DNA of 64,000 nucleotides from Agathobaculum hominis (GTDB taxonomy: Bacteria; Bacillota; Clostridia; Oscillospirales; Butyricicoccaceae). Positions within the stretch are counted from its first letter, which is position 1; each line of letters starts with the position of its first letter. This document shows positions 32,635 through 42,200 of this stretch, piece by piece. The position numbers were made by a program, and so were the translations under genes. The DNA is taken from NCBI RefSeq assembly GCF_014288055.1, contig NZ_JACOPK010000004.1:62001-126000 (forward strand). The letters run 5' to 3'. The notes beneath the pieces were generated by a model. That model had not been told where the DNA came from. It worked only from the letters and a program-made list of their open reading frames with translations, and searched no databases.

Positions 32635-33360
32635 TTAAGGCGAAACGATCTGATAAGGCCGTGCGCCAAAGATCGCCGTGCCGATGCGAACCATGTTTGC
32701 ACCGCACGCAATCGCCGTTTCAAAATCATTTGTCATTCCCATCGACAAATAATCCATATCTACATTATCGTATTTTTTTGTCAAAATGTCAACAAATACT
32801 TGTCGCATTTCATTGAAATAGCGCAAGTTTTTCGTTTCTGCATCGGCTACCGGCGGAATTGCCATCAATCCGCGTATATGAAGCGACGGTTTTGCACGCA
32901 AAGTGTCGATTGCATCCAGCAGTTCATCCGGGTCAATGCCGCTCTTTGCCTGCTCTCTGCCAATGTTGACCTCGAGCAGAATATCCTGTCGGATGCCATG
33001 CTTTGCGGCCTCTTTTGCGATCGCTTCGCCAAGATGAACCGAACCGACCGACTGGATCAGAGAGACCTTGCCGACCAGAAACTTCACCTTATTGGTCTGG
33101 AGCGTGCCGATAAACTGCAGATCCGCTCCTTCATAAGCGTTCTGTTCATACTTTTCAAGCAGCTCCTGCACACGGTTTTCACCGCACACCTCGATGCCTG
33201 CGCGAATCGCTTCCTGGACACGCTCCGCATTATTCATCTTGCTCGCGGCAACCAGTATGATGTCTTCCGGCTTTTTTCCTGCTTTTTCCGCTGCACGCGC
33301 TACCCGTTCCTTTACCTGAGCGATGCGTTCATGCAGCTCATTTCTTTCCTGTTCTGTCAT
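32635..33360 (-). CDS. ylmE: PLP homeostasis protein YggS/PLPBP family
   Basis: 241 residues, a single TIM-barrel domain like the N-terminal half of alanine racemase. The PLP Lys lies in IILVAASKMNN, followed by the conserved GENRVQELLEKYE, LQFIGTLQTNKVKFLV and MDYLSMGMTNDFETAIACGA. It binds PLP without catalysing a known reaction and balances vitamin B6 and amino-acid pools. The typical HxIGxLQxNK motif has Gln at the first position here (QFIGTLQTNK). Its start overlaps the stop of the HlyD-like gene. Confidence 0.94.
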   Translation of the reverse strand: MTEQERNELHERIAQVKERVARAAEKAGKKPEDIILVAASKMNNAERVQEAIRAGIEVCGENRVQELLEKYEQNAYEGADLQFIGTLQTNKVKFLVGKVSLIQSVGSVHLGEAIAKEAAKHGIRQDILLEVNIGREQAKSGIDPDELLDAIDTLRAKPSLHIRGLMAIPPVADAETKNLRYFNEMRQVFVDILTKKYDNVDMDYLSMGMTNDFETAIACGANMVRIGTAIFGARPYQIVSP

Positions 33361-34637
33361 GTTTTCACCACCGTATTATCCTTTAGATCTGTTCCTCGGA
33401 CAATGACCTGATCCTGCTCGACCAGCATATCCGAATCGGTTGCACTCTGCTCGACGATATAGCTGTCATCGGTCTCATACAGCTTGTTGATCACCTTGAA
33501 TTTGCGTACCGAGCCGCTGAGAATGAACACACCCGTGTCCTTATGCTTCTCACCATTGCTGTCCGTCCATTCCTCCACGCGCAGTGCGCTCTTGGGAACG
33601 CTCAGGCCGGTGTACGATGCAATGATGATTTCGACCGGCTGCTGACGCATGGAAACCATCCCGCTGTTGAAATCAGTGCCTTCCAACACGAGCAAAGCTG
33701 TATCATCATCATGCTCCCAGTTAACCGCATACACGGTTACCGGGCTCGTGAGAGATGCCTGAGTAAAATTGACCTTAAGCTCCTGACCGATCTGCAGCCG
33801 TTCCGCCTGTTCCGCCGGAATTTCGCAGGCCAGATACCAGCTGAAGCCCTGCACCATCTTGCCGAGCGTTGAGCTGCTGTGACGTGTTTCGGGTGCCTTG
33901 GATGTCAGCTCACGAAAGCGCGCAACCGTCAGACCCGAAAGCGATGCCGGCTTGAGCGTATCTTCAAAGCCATCTACGATCTCGGAAAAATATCCGGAGC
34001 AGGGCGCCTTCAATTCAGCGGTTCGACCGGACAGACTCTGCTGCAGGCTGTCGCGCTGCGCGCTCAGAGAATCCCGCTCCGCACGGATAGAGGCGGAGTC
34101 CAGCTGATCCGCAGCGCGGCGCAGAGAAAGCGTTCGCAGGGATGCAGACGAAGAGGTAAGCACGCTGCCCGAGCCTTCCTTGGTCTCGGCGGCAAGGTTT
34201 TGAATGGCCAGCGTAATCTGCTGATCAATCTTCGCTGTGTCCGAACTGTCGTTTGCGGTCTGAAGCGCAGTATCGAGCTGACTGATCCGGTCATCGAGCG
34301 GATCCAGCTGACGGCTGAGCTCCAGTGCTTCATCATCGCCGTACACAACCGCAAGCGGCGCATTTTTCTGCACACGCTCACCGCTGTATACGATATGCTT
34401 GACTGACTCACCGCCGCCCTTGATCGTGATTTCATCGCGAACGAACCATCCGTCCGCAGTGAAGCTGTCATTCACCGTGACGCGCATAGCCGGTGTCGTT
34501 TCCGGCGCTGCCGAAAAAATACCGAAAAAGCTGCGTCCGATATACAGCAGCACGACTGCAGCAATCATCATAAAAACCAGATGGCTGCGGTCACGTTTCT
34601 GCTGCCGTGCCGGTTTTGTTTTCTGTTTTTGTTCCAT
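33357..34637 (-). CDS. HlyD-like membrane-anchored adaptor protein
   Basis: 426 residues. Basic start (KQKTKPARQQKRDRS), one membrane helix (HLVFMMIAAVVLLYIGRSFF), then an outer part: a barrel-sandwich half-motif (ITIKGGGESVKHIVYSGERV), a helical hairpin of about 100 residues rich in Q, L, D and S (about 105-205), the second half-motif (LKAPCSGYFSEIVDGFE) and a beta domain. This is the layout of HlyD-type periplasmic adaptor proteins, but in Gram-positive Clostridia such genes lie in the sepF cluster with no known exporter. No ABC transporter gene is nearby. The role is unknown; a wall- or division-related function is inferred from position. Confidence 0.8.
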   Translation of the reverse strand: MEQKQKTKPARQQKRDRSHLVFMMIAAVVLLYIGRSFFGIFSAAPETTPAMRVTVNDSFTADGWFVRDEITIKGGGESVKHIVYSGERVQKNAPLAVVYGDDEALELSRQLDPLDDRISQLDTALQTANDSSDTAKIDQQITLAIQNLAAETKEGSGSVLTSSSASLRTLSLRRAADQLDSASIRAERDSLSAQRDSLQQSLSGRTAELKAPCSGYFSEIVDGFEDTLKPASLSGLTVARFRELTSKAPETRHSSSTLGKMVQGFSWYLACEIPAEQAERLQIGQELKVNFTQASLTSPVTVYAVNWEHDDDTALLVLEGTDFNSGMVSMRQQPVEIIIASYTGLSVPKSALRVEEWTDSNGEKHKDTGVFILSGSVRKFKVINKLYETDDSYIVEQSATDSDMLVEQDQVIVRGTDLKDNTVVKT

Positions 34638-34655
34638 GAATTGCCTCGTAAGTAA

Positions 34656-34901
34656 TCAACTGTCCGCACGCTCCTCCCTCGCTCCGTACAGCTCCACCGG
34701 ATGCTGCGGAATGATCGTGGAAATTGCATGCTTGTAGATCATCTGCTGTTTCCCTTCGCTTTCCAGAATAACGACAAAGTTATCAAATCCACGGATAATT
34801 CCCCGCATTTGAAAGCCGTTCATCAGAAAAAACGTTGTATTCTGACTCTGCTGACGCAGAGCAGCAAGCATTCTGTCCTGCAGATTGATTTCGTTTCGCA
34901 C
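34656..34901 (-). CDS. hfq: RNA chaperone Hfq
   Basis: 81 residues from a GTG (34901) preceded by GGAGGTATTATT; a longer frame upstream shows no Hfq similarity. Sm1 motif QNTTFFLMNGFQMRGIIRGF with the Gln of the proximal RNA site, and Sm2 MIYKHAISTI, the YKHA signature. It follows miaA, as in most bacteria that carry hfq. Confidence 0.97.
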   Translation of the reverse strand: MRNEINLQDRMLAALRQQSQNTTFFLMNGFQMRGIIRGFDNFVVILESEGKQQMIYKHAISTIIPQHPVELYGAREERADS

Positions 34902-34935
34902 AATAATACCTCCGTTGCTGTTGCAGTTTATGGTA

Positions 34936-35877
34936 TCATTGTACACCGTGTTTTTGCAGATATTCTGTCGAATGCTGCAGGACATCTGCAAACTCTTCAC
35001 TCTTATTATAATATATCCAGTGGATGCTGTCATCCCTTTTCAGCCAGGTAAGCTGCCTTTTTGCATAATTTCTGCTTCGGCGTTTTAACAGCTCGATACA
35101 GCTTTCGAGGGTTTCGCTGCCCTCCAGATAGCCAAGGAGCTCCTTGTAGCCGATCGCCTGCGCCGCCGTTCCCGCAAGAAGTCCATTTTCCCAAAGATAT
35201 CTGGTCTCATCGATCAGCCCGTCACGAATCATGTCGTCAACCCGGCTGTCGATTCGATGATAAAGCGTCTGCCGGTCTTTCGGACACAGCCCGAGCTTGA
35301 TTGCCTGGTATTTCGGCTCCGGACGCTTGTGCAGGCGGTTCATTTCTCCGATTGTCATACCCGTCTGCTCGTATACCTCGAGCGCACGGATAACACGCTT
35401 CAGATTATTCGGATGCAGCCGTTCTGCGCTTTCCGGATCGACCTCTGCAAGGCAGGCGTGCACTGCTTCGTTCCCCTGTTCACGAGCCATGATTTCGTAT
35501 TTTTTTCGAACAGAGAGATCGGTCTCGTCGCCCGAAAAGGTGCTGCACTCGATCAGCGCATCCATATAAAGCCCCGTGCCGCCGACGACGACGGGTATCA
35601 TGTTCCGCGAAAGAATATCCTGCGCAGCCGCATCTGCGAGTTCGACATACCGGGCTACCGAAAATGCCTCTCCCGGTTCGCACACATCAAATAGATGGTG
35701 TCGGATGCCCTGCCTTTCTTCAATGGTCGGCTTGGCCGTTCCGATGTCCATATATCTGTACAGCTGCATGGAATCAGCCGAAATGATCTCGGTATGCAGT
35801 TTTTTCGCAAGTGCAACAGAAAGTGCGGTTTTGCCGCTTGCGGTCGGTCCGCAGATGCAGACCAATCGATTATCCAT
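34936..35877 (-). CDS. miaA: tRNA dimethylallyltransferase MiaA
   Basis: 313 residues from the ATG giving MDNRLVCICGPTASGKTALS, with AGGAG upstream. P-loop GPTASGKT, ISADSMQLYRYMDIGTAKPT with catalytic Asp, VVVGGTGLYMDALI, and the RNA-binding insert. It adds the dimethylallyl group to A37 of tRNAs reading UNN codons, the substrate later methylthiolated by MiaB, also encoded in this run (40783). mutL lies 16 nt upstream. Confidence 0.97.
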   Translation of the reverse strand: MDNRLVCICGPTASGKTALSVALAKKLHTEIISADSMQLYRYMDIGTAKPTIEERQGIRHHLFDVCEPGEAFSVARYVELADAAAQDILSRNMIPVVVGGTGLYMDALIECSTFSGDETDLSVRKKYEIMAREQGNEAVHACLAEVDPESAERLHPNNLKRVIRALEVYEQTGMTIGEMNRLHKRPEPKYQAIKLGLCPKDRQTLYHRIDSRVDDMIRDGLIDETRYLWENGLLAGTAAQAIGYKELLGYLEGSETLESCIELLKRRSRNYAKRQLTWLKRDDSIHWIYYNKSEEFADVLQHSTEYLQKHGVQ

Positions 35878-35893
35878 GAAGTCAGCTCCTTGC

Positions 35894-37939
35894 CTACTGG
35901 TTAACACGTTTGAACATTTTATCCAGTTCATATTTTGTCAGACGAACAGTCGTCGGTCTGCCATGCGGGCAGGATCGCACGTTATCGTCCGAAAGCACAC
36001 GGTCACACAGATTTTGCAGCTCCAGCATCGTTGTTGCTCTGCCTGCCTTGATCGCTGCTTTGCATGCGACCGTATGAATGAGGTCATCCAGACGGTCCGG
36101 CACTGTTGTGCGGCTGTTCATTGCTTTCTCGGCCAGCTCACTGATAACGCTCTGGACGTCGCCGCTGTCCAGATACGCCGGTACGCTGCGTACAGCAAAG
36201 CTGTTCTCACCAAACGGGTCGATAGAAAATCCAGCTTTGCGAATATCCTCCAGCTGCGTCTGGACTGCTGCCGCCTCCTCGCCGGTCAGTTCGACCACGA
36301 CCGGCGTCAAAAGCTGCTGCTGCGGCATTTCTGTCTCAGCGCGGAGCTTATTGAACAGAATTCGCTCGTGAGCCGCATGCTTGTCGATGAGCAGCAGACC
36401 GTCTTCATCCTCTGCTATGATGTAGGTGCGGAAGCACTCGCCGATGACGCGCGCACCGTGATCGATCGGCTCATATACCGGCTCCTCCGCCGCAGTTTTC
36501 TGCGGATTCGTCTGCGACTGCGGAATATTGACCAGATTATCCTCGGATGCCGTATCGCTTGCAAGTTCCGCTGCTTCTTCATCCGTCTGTGGCCGTTCGG
36601 CAGGGAGAACTGCAATATCAGCCTCCGGTTCGACCTTTTCCTGCGTATTCTTCAGCTCACTTGGAAGCTGTACACGGCCGACCGCGCGTGCCGGATCGGG
36701 TTTAAAGTTCCCGAGCGGCGGTGCAGACATATAGACCGGACGTACAGTACGCGGCGGTACGGATACCAGAAAATCCTCCAGCTCCGCATCCTCACCTTTC
36801 GAGACCGGCTGTGTCTGAAGTGGCTGCGCAAACGAGCGTGCAGCCGGTGCCGGTTCGGAACGCGGCACAGCAAAGCGCTGCTGTTCCTGCGTGAGATTGT
36901 CCTCGCGGGGCGTATGCTTTTCCTTGTGCTCAAGCTGCGGCGTATTATCGTTCGCTGCAAGTGCGTTCTTACAGGCAATGTAGACCGCCTCGAACACCGG
37001 TTTTTCCTGTGAAAACTTGACTTCCGTCTTTGCCGGATGCACATTGACATCAACTGCCGACAGCGGAAGCTCCAGAAAAATTGCGCCGGACGGGTATTTT
37101 CCCGTAATGATGGCATTTCGATATGCCTCTTCAAGCGCCGCCTGCATGAGCCGGCTTTTGACATAGCGTCCGTTGACGAAAAAATGCTGCATGGAACGAT
37201 TGGCACGTCCTGCGTGCGGCTTTACAATATAGCCGTGGACAGTCAGTCCATTATGCTCGTTTTCCGGAACCTCGATCATATTTGCCGTCATTTCTTTTCC
37301 GAACACCGCAAATACCGGCGTAATCAGCTTCCCCTTGCCGTCTGTTGAAAAGACCTGCTTTCCGTCGCGGATCAGGGTGAATGCAATTTCAGGGTGCGAC
37401 AGTGCAGCGTGCTGAACAACGCCAAGTACATATCCGGCTTCTGTAAAATCTTTTTTCAAGAACTTCATGCGTGCCGGGGTATTATAGAAGAGATCTCGAA
37501 CAACAATCGTCGTACCCTCCGGGCAGCCGGCCTCTTCGTTTACCTGTATCTCTCCGGCTTCCAGATGCAGATGAACGCCTGCGATTGCTTCCCTCTGGCG
37601 CGTAAACAGATCGATCCGTGTGACGGACGAGATCGCTGCAAGAGCTTCACCGCGAAAACCAAGCGTGCCGATCGCAGCAAGATCCTCTTCGCTTCTGAGC
37701 TTGCTGGTCGCGTGACGGCGGAATGCGACAGGTGCATCCTCCGGCGCCATGCCGCAGCCATTGTCTGCGATACGGAGATAGGTAATGCCGCCGTTTTCAA
37801 TTTCTACTGTAATGCGGTTTGAGCCGGCGTCGATCGCATTCTCGACCAGCTCCTTTGCAACCGAAGCCGGGCGCTCCACTACCTCGCCTGCCGCAATCAG
37901 ATCGGCAAGGTGCGAGGATAGCTCTTTAATAATTGCCAT
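35894..37939 (-). CDS. mutL: DNA mismatch repair protein MutL
   Basis: 681 residues. GHKL ATPase N-terminus: IAAGEVVERPASVAKELVEN, AIDAGSN, RIADNGCGM and IGTLGFRGEALAAISSV. A long disordered linker covers about 325-480. C-terminal endonuclease-type domain: LLIDKHAAHERILFNKLRAE, VACKAAIKAG and CPHGRPTTVRL. In endonuclease-active MutL the first motif is DQHAxxERxxxE; here the last Glu is Asn (LFN), while the Cys and CPHGRP motifs remain, so nicking may be weaker. It sits with mutS (200 bp upstream) and miaA. Confidence 0.96.
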   Translation of the reverse strand: MAIIKELSSHLADLIAAGEVVERPASVAKELVENAIDAGSNRITVEIENGGITYLRIADNGCGMAPEDAPVAFRRHATSKLRSEEDLAAIGTLGFRGEALAAISSVTRIDLFTRQREAIAGVHLHLEAGEIQVNEEAGCPEGTTIVVRDLFYNTPARMKFLKKDFTEAGYVLGVVQHAALSHPEIAFTLIRDGKQVFSTDGKGKLITPVFAVFGKEMTANMIEVPENEHNGLTVHGYIVKPHAGRANRSMQHFFVNGRYVKSRLMQAALEEAYRNAIITGKYPSGAIFLELPLSAVDVNVHPAKTEVKFSQEKPVFEAVYIACKNALAANDNTPQLEHKEKHTPREDNLTQEQQRFAVPRSEPAPAARSFAQPLQTQPVSKGEDAELEDFLVSVPPRTVRPVYMSAPPLGNFKPDPARAVGRVQLPSELKNTQEKVEPEADIAVLPAERPQTDEEAAELASDTASEDNLVNIPQSQTNPQKTAAEEPVYEPIDHGARVIGECFRTYIIAEDEDGLLLIDKHAAHERILFNKLRAETEMPQQQLLTPVVVELTGEEAAAVQTQLEDIRKAGFSIDPFGENSFAVRSVPAYLDSGDVQSVISELAEKAMNSRTTVPDRLDDLIHTVACKAAIKAGRATTMLELQNLCDRVLSDDNVRSCPHGRPTTVRLTKYELDKMFKRVNQ

Positions 37940-38138
37940 TATAATTTCCTTTCCGGAAAAATTTCAAATGCGGTCAAAGCAATACCGCTTCATGTAACAG
38001 GCGCGATTTGCGAACAGATTCTGTGTGCTGGCGAGAAGTGTTTTTACAGTTATGGTTGATGCCTTACTGTGAAATCACAGCAAGGTCAGGATGCAAAACC
38101 TCCGCAAAGCACCGCAGTATTCATTCTGCGGAATCGCC

Positions 38139-40754
38139 TTAAGAGCCGCGCTCCTGCTCTGCAAGCCGTTTCAGTTCATACAGAGCGTTCAGCGCTTCGA
38201 TCGGTGTCATAACATCCATCTGAAGACAGCACAGGCGTGCAACAACGCCGGTGGCGATCATGTGTCCAAAGGACATCTGATCATCTTCTTCCTCTTGCTC
38301 TTCAATCGGATGGATTTCAATCTGCGGCATGGTGGACTCAAGTTCCTTAAGCACCGCCTTGGCGCGTCTGATCACTGCGTTCGGTACGCCTGCGAGCTTG
38401 GCAACCTCAATGCCATAGCTGTCATCGGCGCCGCCACGCACAATGCGGCGGAGAAAGGTGATATCATCTCCGCGTTTTTTAACCGCAATATTGTAGTTTT
38501 TCACTCCATCAATCAGGTCTTCCAGCGCTGTCAGCTCATGATAATGCGTTGCAAACAGAGTTCGCGCACCGATACGCCGCTTATTCGCAATGTACTCCAC
38601 GACAGCACGCGCAATGCTCATGCCGTCATAGGTAGAGGTGCCGCGGCCGATTTCGTCGAGGATAATCAGACTGGATTTCGTTGCCTGATTCAGAATATCC
38701 GCGACCTCGCTCATCTCCACCATAAAGGTGGACTGACCGCTTGCCAGATCATCCGATGCACCGACACGGGTGAACACCCGGTCCACAACGCCGATATGCG
38801 CCGATGAAGCCGGCACGAACGAGCCGATCTGCGCCATAATCGCAATCAGTGCGACCTGACGCATATAGGTCGATTTACCGGCCATATTCGGTCCCGTGAT
38901 AATCGCGATGCGGTTATCACCTTCATCGAGCAATGTGTCATTCGGGATGAACATGCTGTCCTTGAGCATTTTTTCGACAACCGGATGACGGCCGTCATGT
39001 ATCTCGATCTTATCCGAAAAATCAACGATCGGGCAGATATAGTTCTGGTCGCAGGCGACATCAGCAAGCGAGCAGAGCACATCGATCTGTGCTACCGCCT
39101 GCGCCGAGCGCTGCACGCGATGCACCTCAGCTGCAACACGGTCGCGCACCTGAATAAACACATCATATTCCAGTCCGGACAGGCGTTCCTGTGCACCGAG
39201 CACTGTGCTTTCGAGCTGCTTGAGCTCATCGGTGATGTATCGTTCACAGTTTGCGAGCGTCTGCTTGCGAATGTAATTTTCAGGGACAGCGTCCGAGTTG
39301 GAACGGGAAACCTCGATATAGTAGCCGAACACACGATTATAACCGATTTTCAGCTTGGAAATACCGGTTTTTTCACGTTCCTGCTGCTCGATAGCCGCAA
39401 TTTTCCCCTTGCCGCCGCTCGCGAGGTCACGAAGCGTATCAATCTCTTCGTTATAGCCGCTGCGGATCAGACCGCCGTCTCGAAGAAGGACCGGCGGCTC
39501 CTCGACGATAGCCGCTTCAATCAGCTCACGCACATCCTCAAGCAGGTCAATATTTCCGGTTAACTCTCTGAGCAGAGACTGTTCAAATGCAGATGCGTGT
39601 GCATGAATTTCCGGCAGACAGGAGATAGCTGACGCCAGCGCACGCAGATCACGGCAGTTCGCTGTGCCGTAAACGATGCGTCCAATCAGACGCTCCATAT
39701 CAAAAACCTTGCGAAGCGCATCGGTCAGTGCCGTGCGGTTGATCACATCGTCGCACAGCGCGCTGACGGCCTGCTGACGCCGCGTAATATGAAGCGGATT
39801 ATAAAGCGGTTTTTCGATCCACTGCCGGATCAGCCGGGAACCCATTGCGGTATGCGTCTGATCAAGAACCCACAAAAGCGTACCCTTTTTCTCCTTGGTG
39901 CGCATGGTCTCGCACAGCTCGAGATTGCGTCTCGCGTTCAGATCCAGCTCCATATACTGCCCCTGCTGATACAGCCTCAGATCATTGAGGCCTGCAAGGC
40001 TCGCAGGCTGCGTTTTTTCAAGATAATCGAGCAGGCCGCCAAGGGTGCGGGTCGCGAACGGCATAACCCGGAGACCTGCCGCATCAAAATCCTCTATATG
40101 GAAGTATTTGCGGATACGCTCTCCCGCTGCTTCCGCGTCGAAGCATTCCTCTTCCATCGGTTCCACAAGCGCTTCTTCCAGCCGCTCAGCGACAAAGGAG
40201 CGAAACTCCTCATACGAAATCGCGAAGCCGCCTGCGAGAATCTCACGAGGTGAAAAACGAGCCAGCTCGTTATACACGTCGACCCATTCCTCTGTGTCGG
40301 TTGCGTAGACAACGCCTGTTGAAATATCTGCAAAGCACATGCCCATGTCCTCATGGGTGGCATAGATACAGGCAAGGAAATTATTGCGGCTCTCATCGAG
40401 CATAGATGCGTCAACAACCGTGCCGGGGGTGACGCGGCGAATAATATCGCGTTTTACCAGGCCTTTTGCCTTCTTCGGATCTTCCAGCTGCTCGCAGATC
40501 GCAATTTTATAACCTTTTTGCACCAGCTTTGCGATATAGCCTTCTGCACTGTGATACGGCACGCCGCACATGGGAGCGCGCTCCGCCTGACCGCAGTCAC
40601 GGCCGGTCAGCGTCAAATCAAGCTCGCGTGAGACAAGCTTTGCATCATCAAAAAACAGCTCGTAAAAGTCGCCCAGACGGTAAAACAGCAGATAATCCTT
40701 GTTTTTATTCTTGATTTCAAAATACTGCTGCATCATGGGCGTGAGTTCAGCCAT
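38139..40754 (-). CDS. mutS: DNA mismatch repair protein MutS
   Basis: 871 residues. Mismatch-reading motif YRLGDFYELFFDDA (Phe-x-Glu) near residue 30; connector, lever and clamp domains; ATPase with Walker A ITGPNMAGKSTYMRQ, SSLIILDEIGRGTSTYDGM (Walker B and signature) and ATHYHELTALE. A C-terminal acidic patch (IEEQEEEDDQM) precedes the last helices. Stop is 200 bp before mutL; miaB lies 28 nt upstream, matching the miaB-mutS-mutL-miaA-hfq order of many Clostridia. Confidence 0.97.
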   Translation of the reverse strand: MAELTPMMQQYFEIKNKNKDYLLFYRLGDFYELFFDDAKLVSRELDLTLTGRDCGQAERAPMCGVPYHSAEGYIAKLVQKGYKIAICEQLEDPKKAKGLVKRDIIRRVTPGTVVDASMLDESRNNFLACIYATHEDMGMCFADISTGVVYATDTEEWVDVYNELARFSPREILAGGFAISYEEFRSFVAERLEEALVEPMEEECFDAEAAGERIRKYFHIEDFDAAGLRVMPFATRTLGGLLDYLEKTQPASLAGLNDLRLYQQGQYMELDLNARRNLELCETMRTKEKKGTLLWVLDQTHTAMGSRLIRQWIEKPLYNPLHITRRQQAVSALCDDVINRTALTDALRKVFDMERLIGRIVYGTANCRDLRALASAISCLPEIHAHASAFEQSLLRELTGNIDLLEDVRELIEAAIVEEPPVLLRDGGLIRSGYNEEIDTLRDLASGGKGKIAAIEQQEREKTGISKLKIGYNRVFGYYIEVSRSNSDAVPENYIRKQTLANCERYITDELKQLESTVLGAQERLSGLEYDVFIQVRDRVAAEVHRVQRSAQAVAQIDVLCSLADVACDQNYICPIVDFSDKIEIHDGRHPVVEKMLKDSMFIPNDTLLDEGDNRIAIITGPNMAGKSTYMRQVALIAIMAQIGSFVPASSAHIGVVDRVFTRVGASDDLASGQSTFMVEMSEVADILNQATKSSLIILDEIGRGTSTYDGMSIARAVVEYIANKRRIGARTLFATHYHELTALEDLIDGVKNYNIAVKKRGDDITFLRRIVRGGADDSYGIEVAKLAGVPNAVIRRAKAVLKELESTMPQIEIHPIEEQEEEDDQMSFGHMIATGVVARLCCLQMDVMTPIEALNALYELKRLAEQERGS

Positions 40755-40782
40755 ATTTGCCTCCTGTCTAACGAAAGGTGGA

Positions 40783-42186
40783 TTATGATTTTTTTACTGC
40801 GAACAGGCATCTCAGCGAGGTCTTTTCAATCTCCGCCTGAATGAATTCGCCGATTTGGATATTTTCACCGCGCACGCATACCAGAAGATTGCCCTCCGTC
40901 CGGGCGGTATACGGATAGTCCGGCCCCTTGGCCGCTCCGTCTACCAGCAGACGCAGCGTTTTTCCCTGATACGCCGCCTGCTTCTCGGCAACGATATCGT
41001 CCTGCGTCTTGAGCAGACGCTCAAAGCGGCGCTGCTTGTCCTGCGGCGAGGCATTGTCTTCATAGGATGCTGCGGGCGTGCCCGTGCGAGGCGAATACAG
41101 GAATGTGAACAGCAGGTCGAAGCGTGTATCCTGCACCAGACGCAGGGTCTGCTCGAAATCCTCGTCAGTTTCGCCCGGAAAACCGACAATAATATCACTC
41201 GAAAGCGTAATATCCGGCATTTTTTCGCGTGCATCAGCGATCAGGGATTTGTAGTGCTCCGCCGTATAGCGGCGGTTCATGCGGCGGAGAATTTCATCAC
41301 TGCCAGACTGAAACGGCAGATGAAGCTGCTTTGCAACTTTGTCGCACTCAGCCATTGCAGAAAACAGCTTCGGAGAAGCATCCTTCGGATGGCTTGTCAT
41401 AAAACGCAGCCAGAAGTCTCCGGGCACAGCATTCAATCTGCGAAGCAGATCGGAAAAATCAACATCAATGCCGAGATCCTTGCCGTAGGAGTTGACGTTC
41501 TGTCCGAGAAGGGTAATCTCTCTGTAGCCCGCAGCAACCAGTTCGCGCAGCTCTTTTTCAATCTCCTCCGGGTATCGCGAACGCTCTCTGCCGCGGACAT
41601 AAGGCACGATACAGTAGGTACAGAAATTGTTGCAGCCATACATGATAGAGAGCCAGGCCTTTGCACCTTTCGCGCGAAGTACAGGCAGTCCCTCCGCAAT
41701 ATCATCCTCGCCGCCGATATCAAACACGCGCTTTCTGTCCGTCAATACGCGATAAAGCAGCGATGGAAAGCGCCACAGCGCATGCGTACCGAATAGCAGA
41801 TTGACTTGCGGATAGCTCTTTTTGATCTTTTCGACATTCTTTTCCTGCTGCGCCATGCAGCCGCACAGCGCGATGACGACATCCGGCCGCTTCTTCTTGA
41901 GATGGCTCAGCGCGCCGATGTTGCCGAAGGCACGATCCTCCGCATGCTCTCGCACTGCACAGGTGTTGAACAGGATGAAATCCGCCTCTTCCGTGCTGTC
42001 TGTCATTTCATATCCCATTTCATGCAGCATGCCGCGAATGCGCTCGGTATCCGCTTCATTCTGCTGGCAGCCAAAGGTATGCGTATAGGCTTTGGGGCAT
42101 TTGACGCCATTCAGGCGGGCGACAGCGTCAATATAAGTGAACTGCGTTTGCAGCTGCTGCTCGGAAACATTCTTTTGTGTGGACAA
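40783..42186 (-). CDS. miaB: tRNA-2-methylthio-N6-dimethylallyladenosine synthase MiaB
   Basis: 467 residues from a TTG at 42186, which has AGGAGG 7 nt before it. An ATG at 42204 overlaps the previous stop as ATGA but has no ribosome site. N-terminal UPF0004 domain with three cluster cysteines (FGCQQNEAD, NTCAVRE, LCGCMAQQ), the radical-SAM CxxxCxxC in MYGCNNFCTYCIVP and a C-terminal TRAM domain. Binds two 4Fe-4S clusters and adds the methylthio group to i6A37 made by MiaA. Confidence 0.95.
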   Translation of the reverse strand: MSTQKNVSEQQLQTQFTYIDAVARLNGVKCPKAYTHTFGCQQNEADTERIRGMLHEMGYEMTDSTEEADFILFNTCAVREHAEDRAFGNIGALSHLKKKRPDVVIALCGCMAQQEKNVEKIKKSYPQVNLLFGTHALWRFPSLLYRVLTDRKRVFDIGGEDDIAEGLPVLRAKGAKAWLSIMYGCNNFCTYCIVPYVRGRERSRYPEEIEKELRELVAAGYREITLLGQNVNSYGKDLGIDVDFSDLLRRLNAVPGDFWLRFMTSHPKDASPKLFSAMAECDKVAKQLHLPFQSGSDEILRRMNRRYTAEHYKSLIADAREKMPDITLSSDIIVGFPGETDEDFEQTLRLVQDTRFDLLFTFLYSPRTGTPAASYEDNASPQDKQRRFERLLKTQDDIVAEKQAAYQGKTLRLLVDGAAKGPDYPYTARTEGNLLVCVRGENIQIGEFIQAEIEKTSLRCLFAVKKS

Positions 42187-42200
42187 TTCTATGCCTCCTC

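Noticed and set aside
37940..38138. A possible small RNA or gene between mutS and mutL
   Set aside because: About 200 bp with only a short CCGCAG/CTGCGG hairpin; no T tract, promoter or coding signal strong enough to support a feature.
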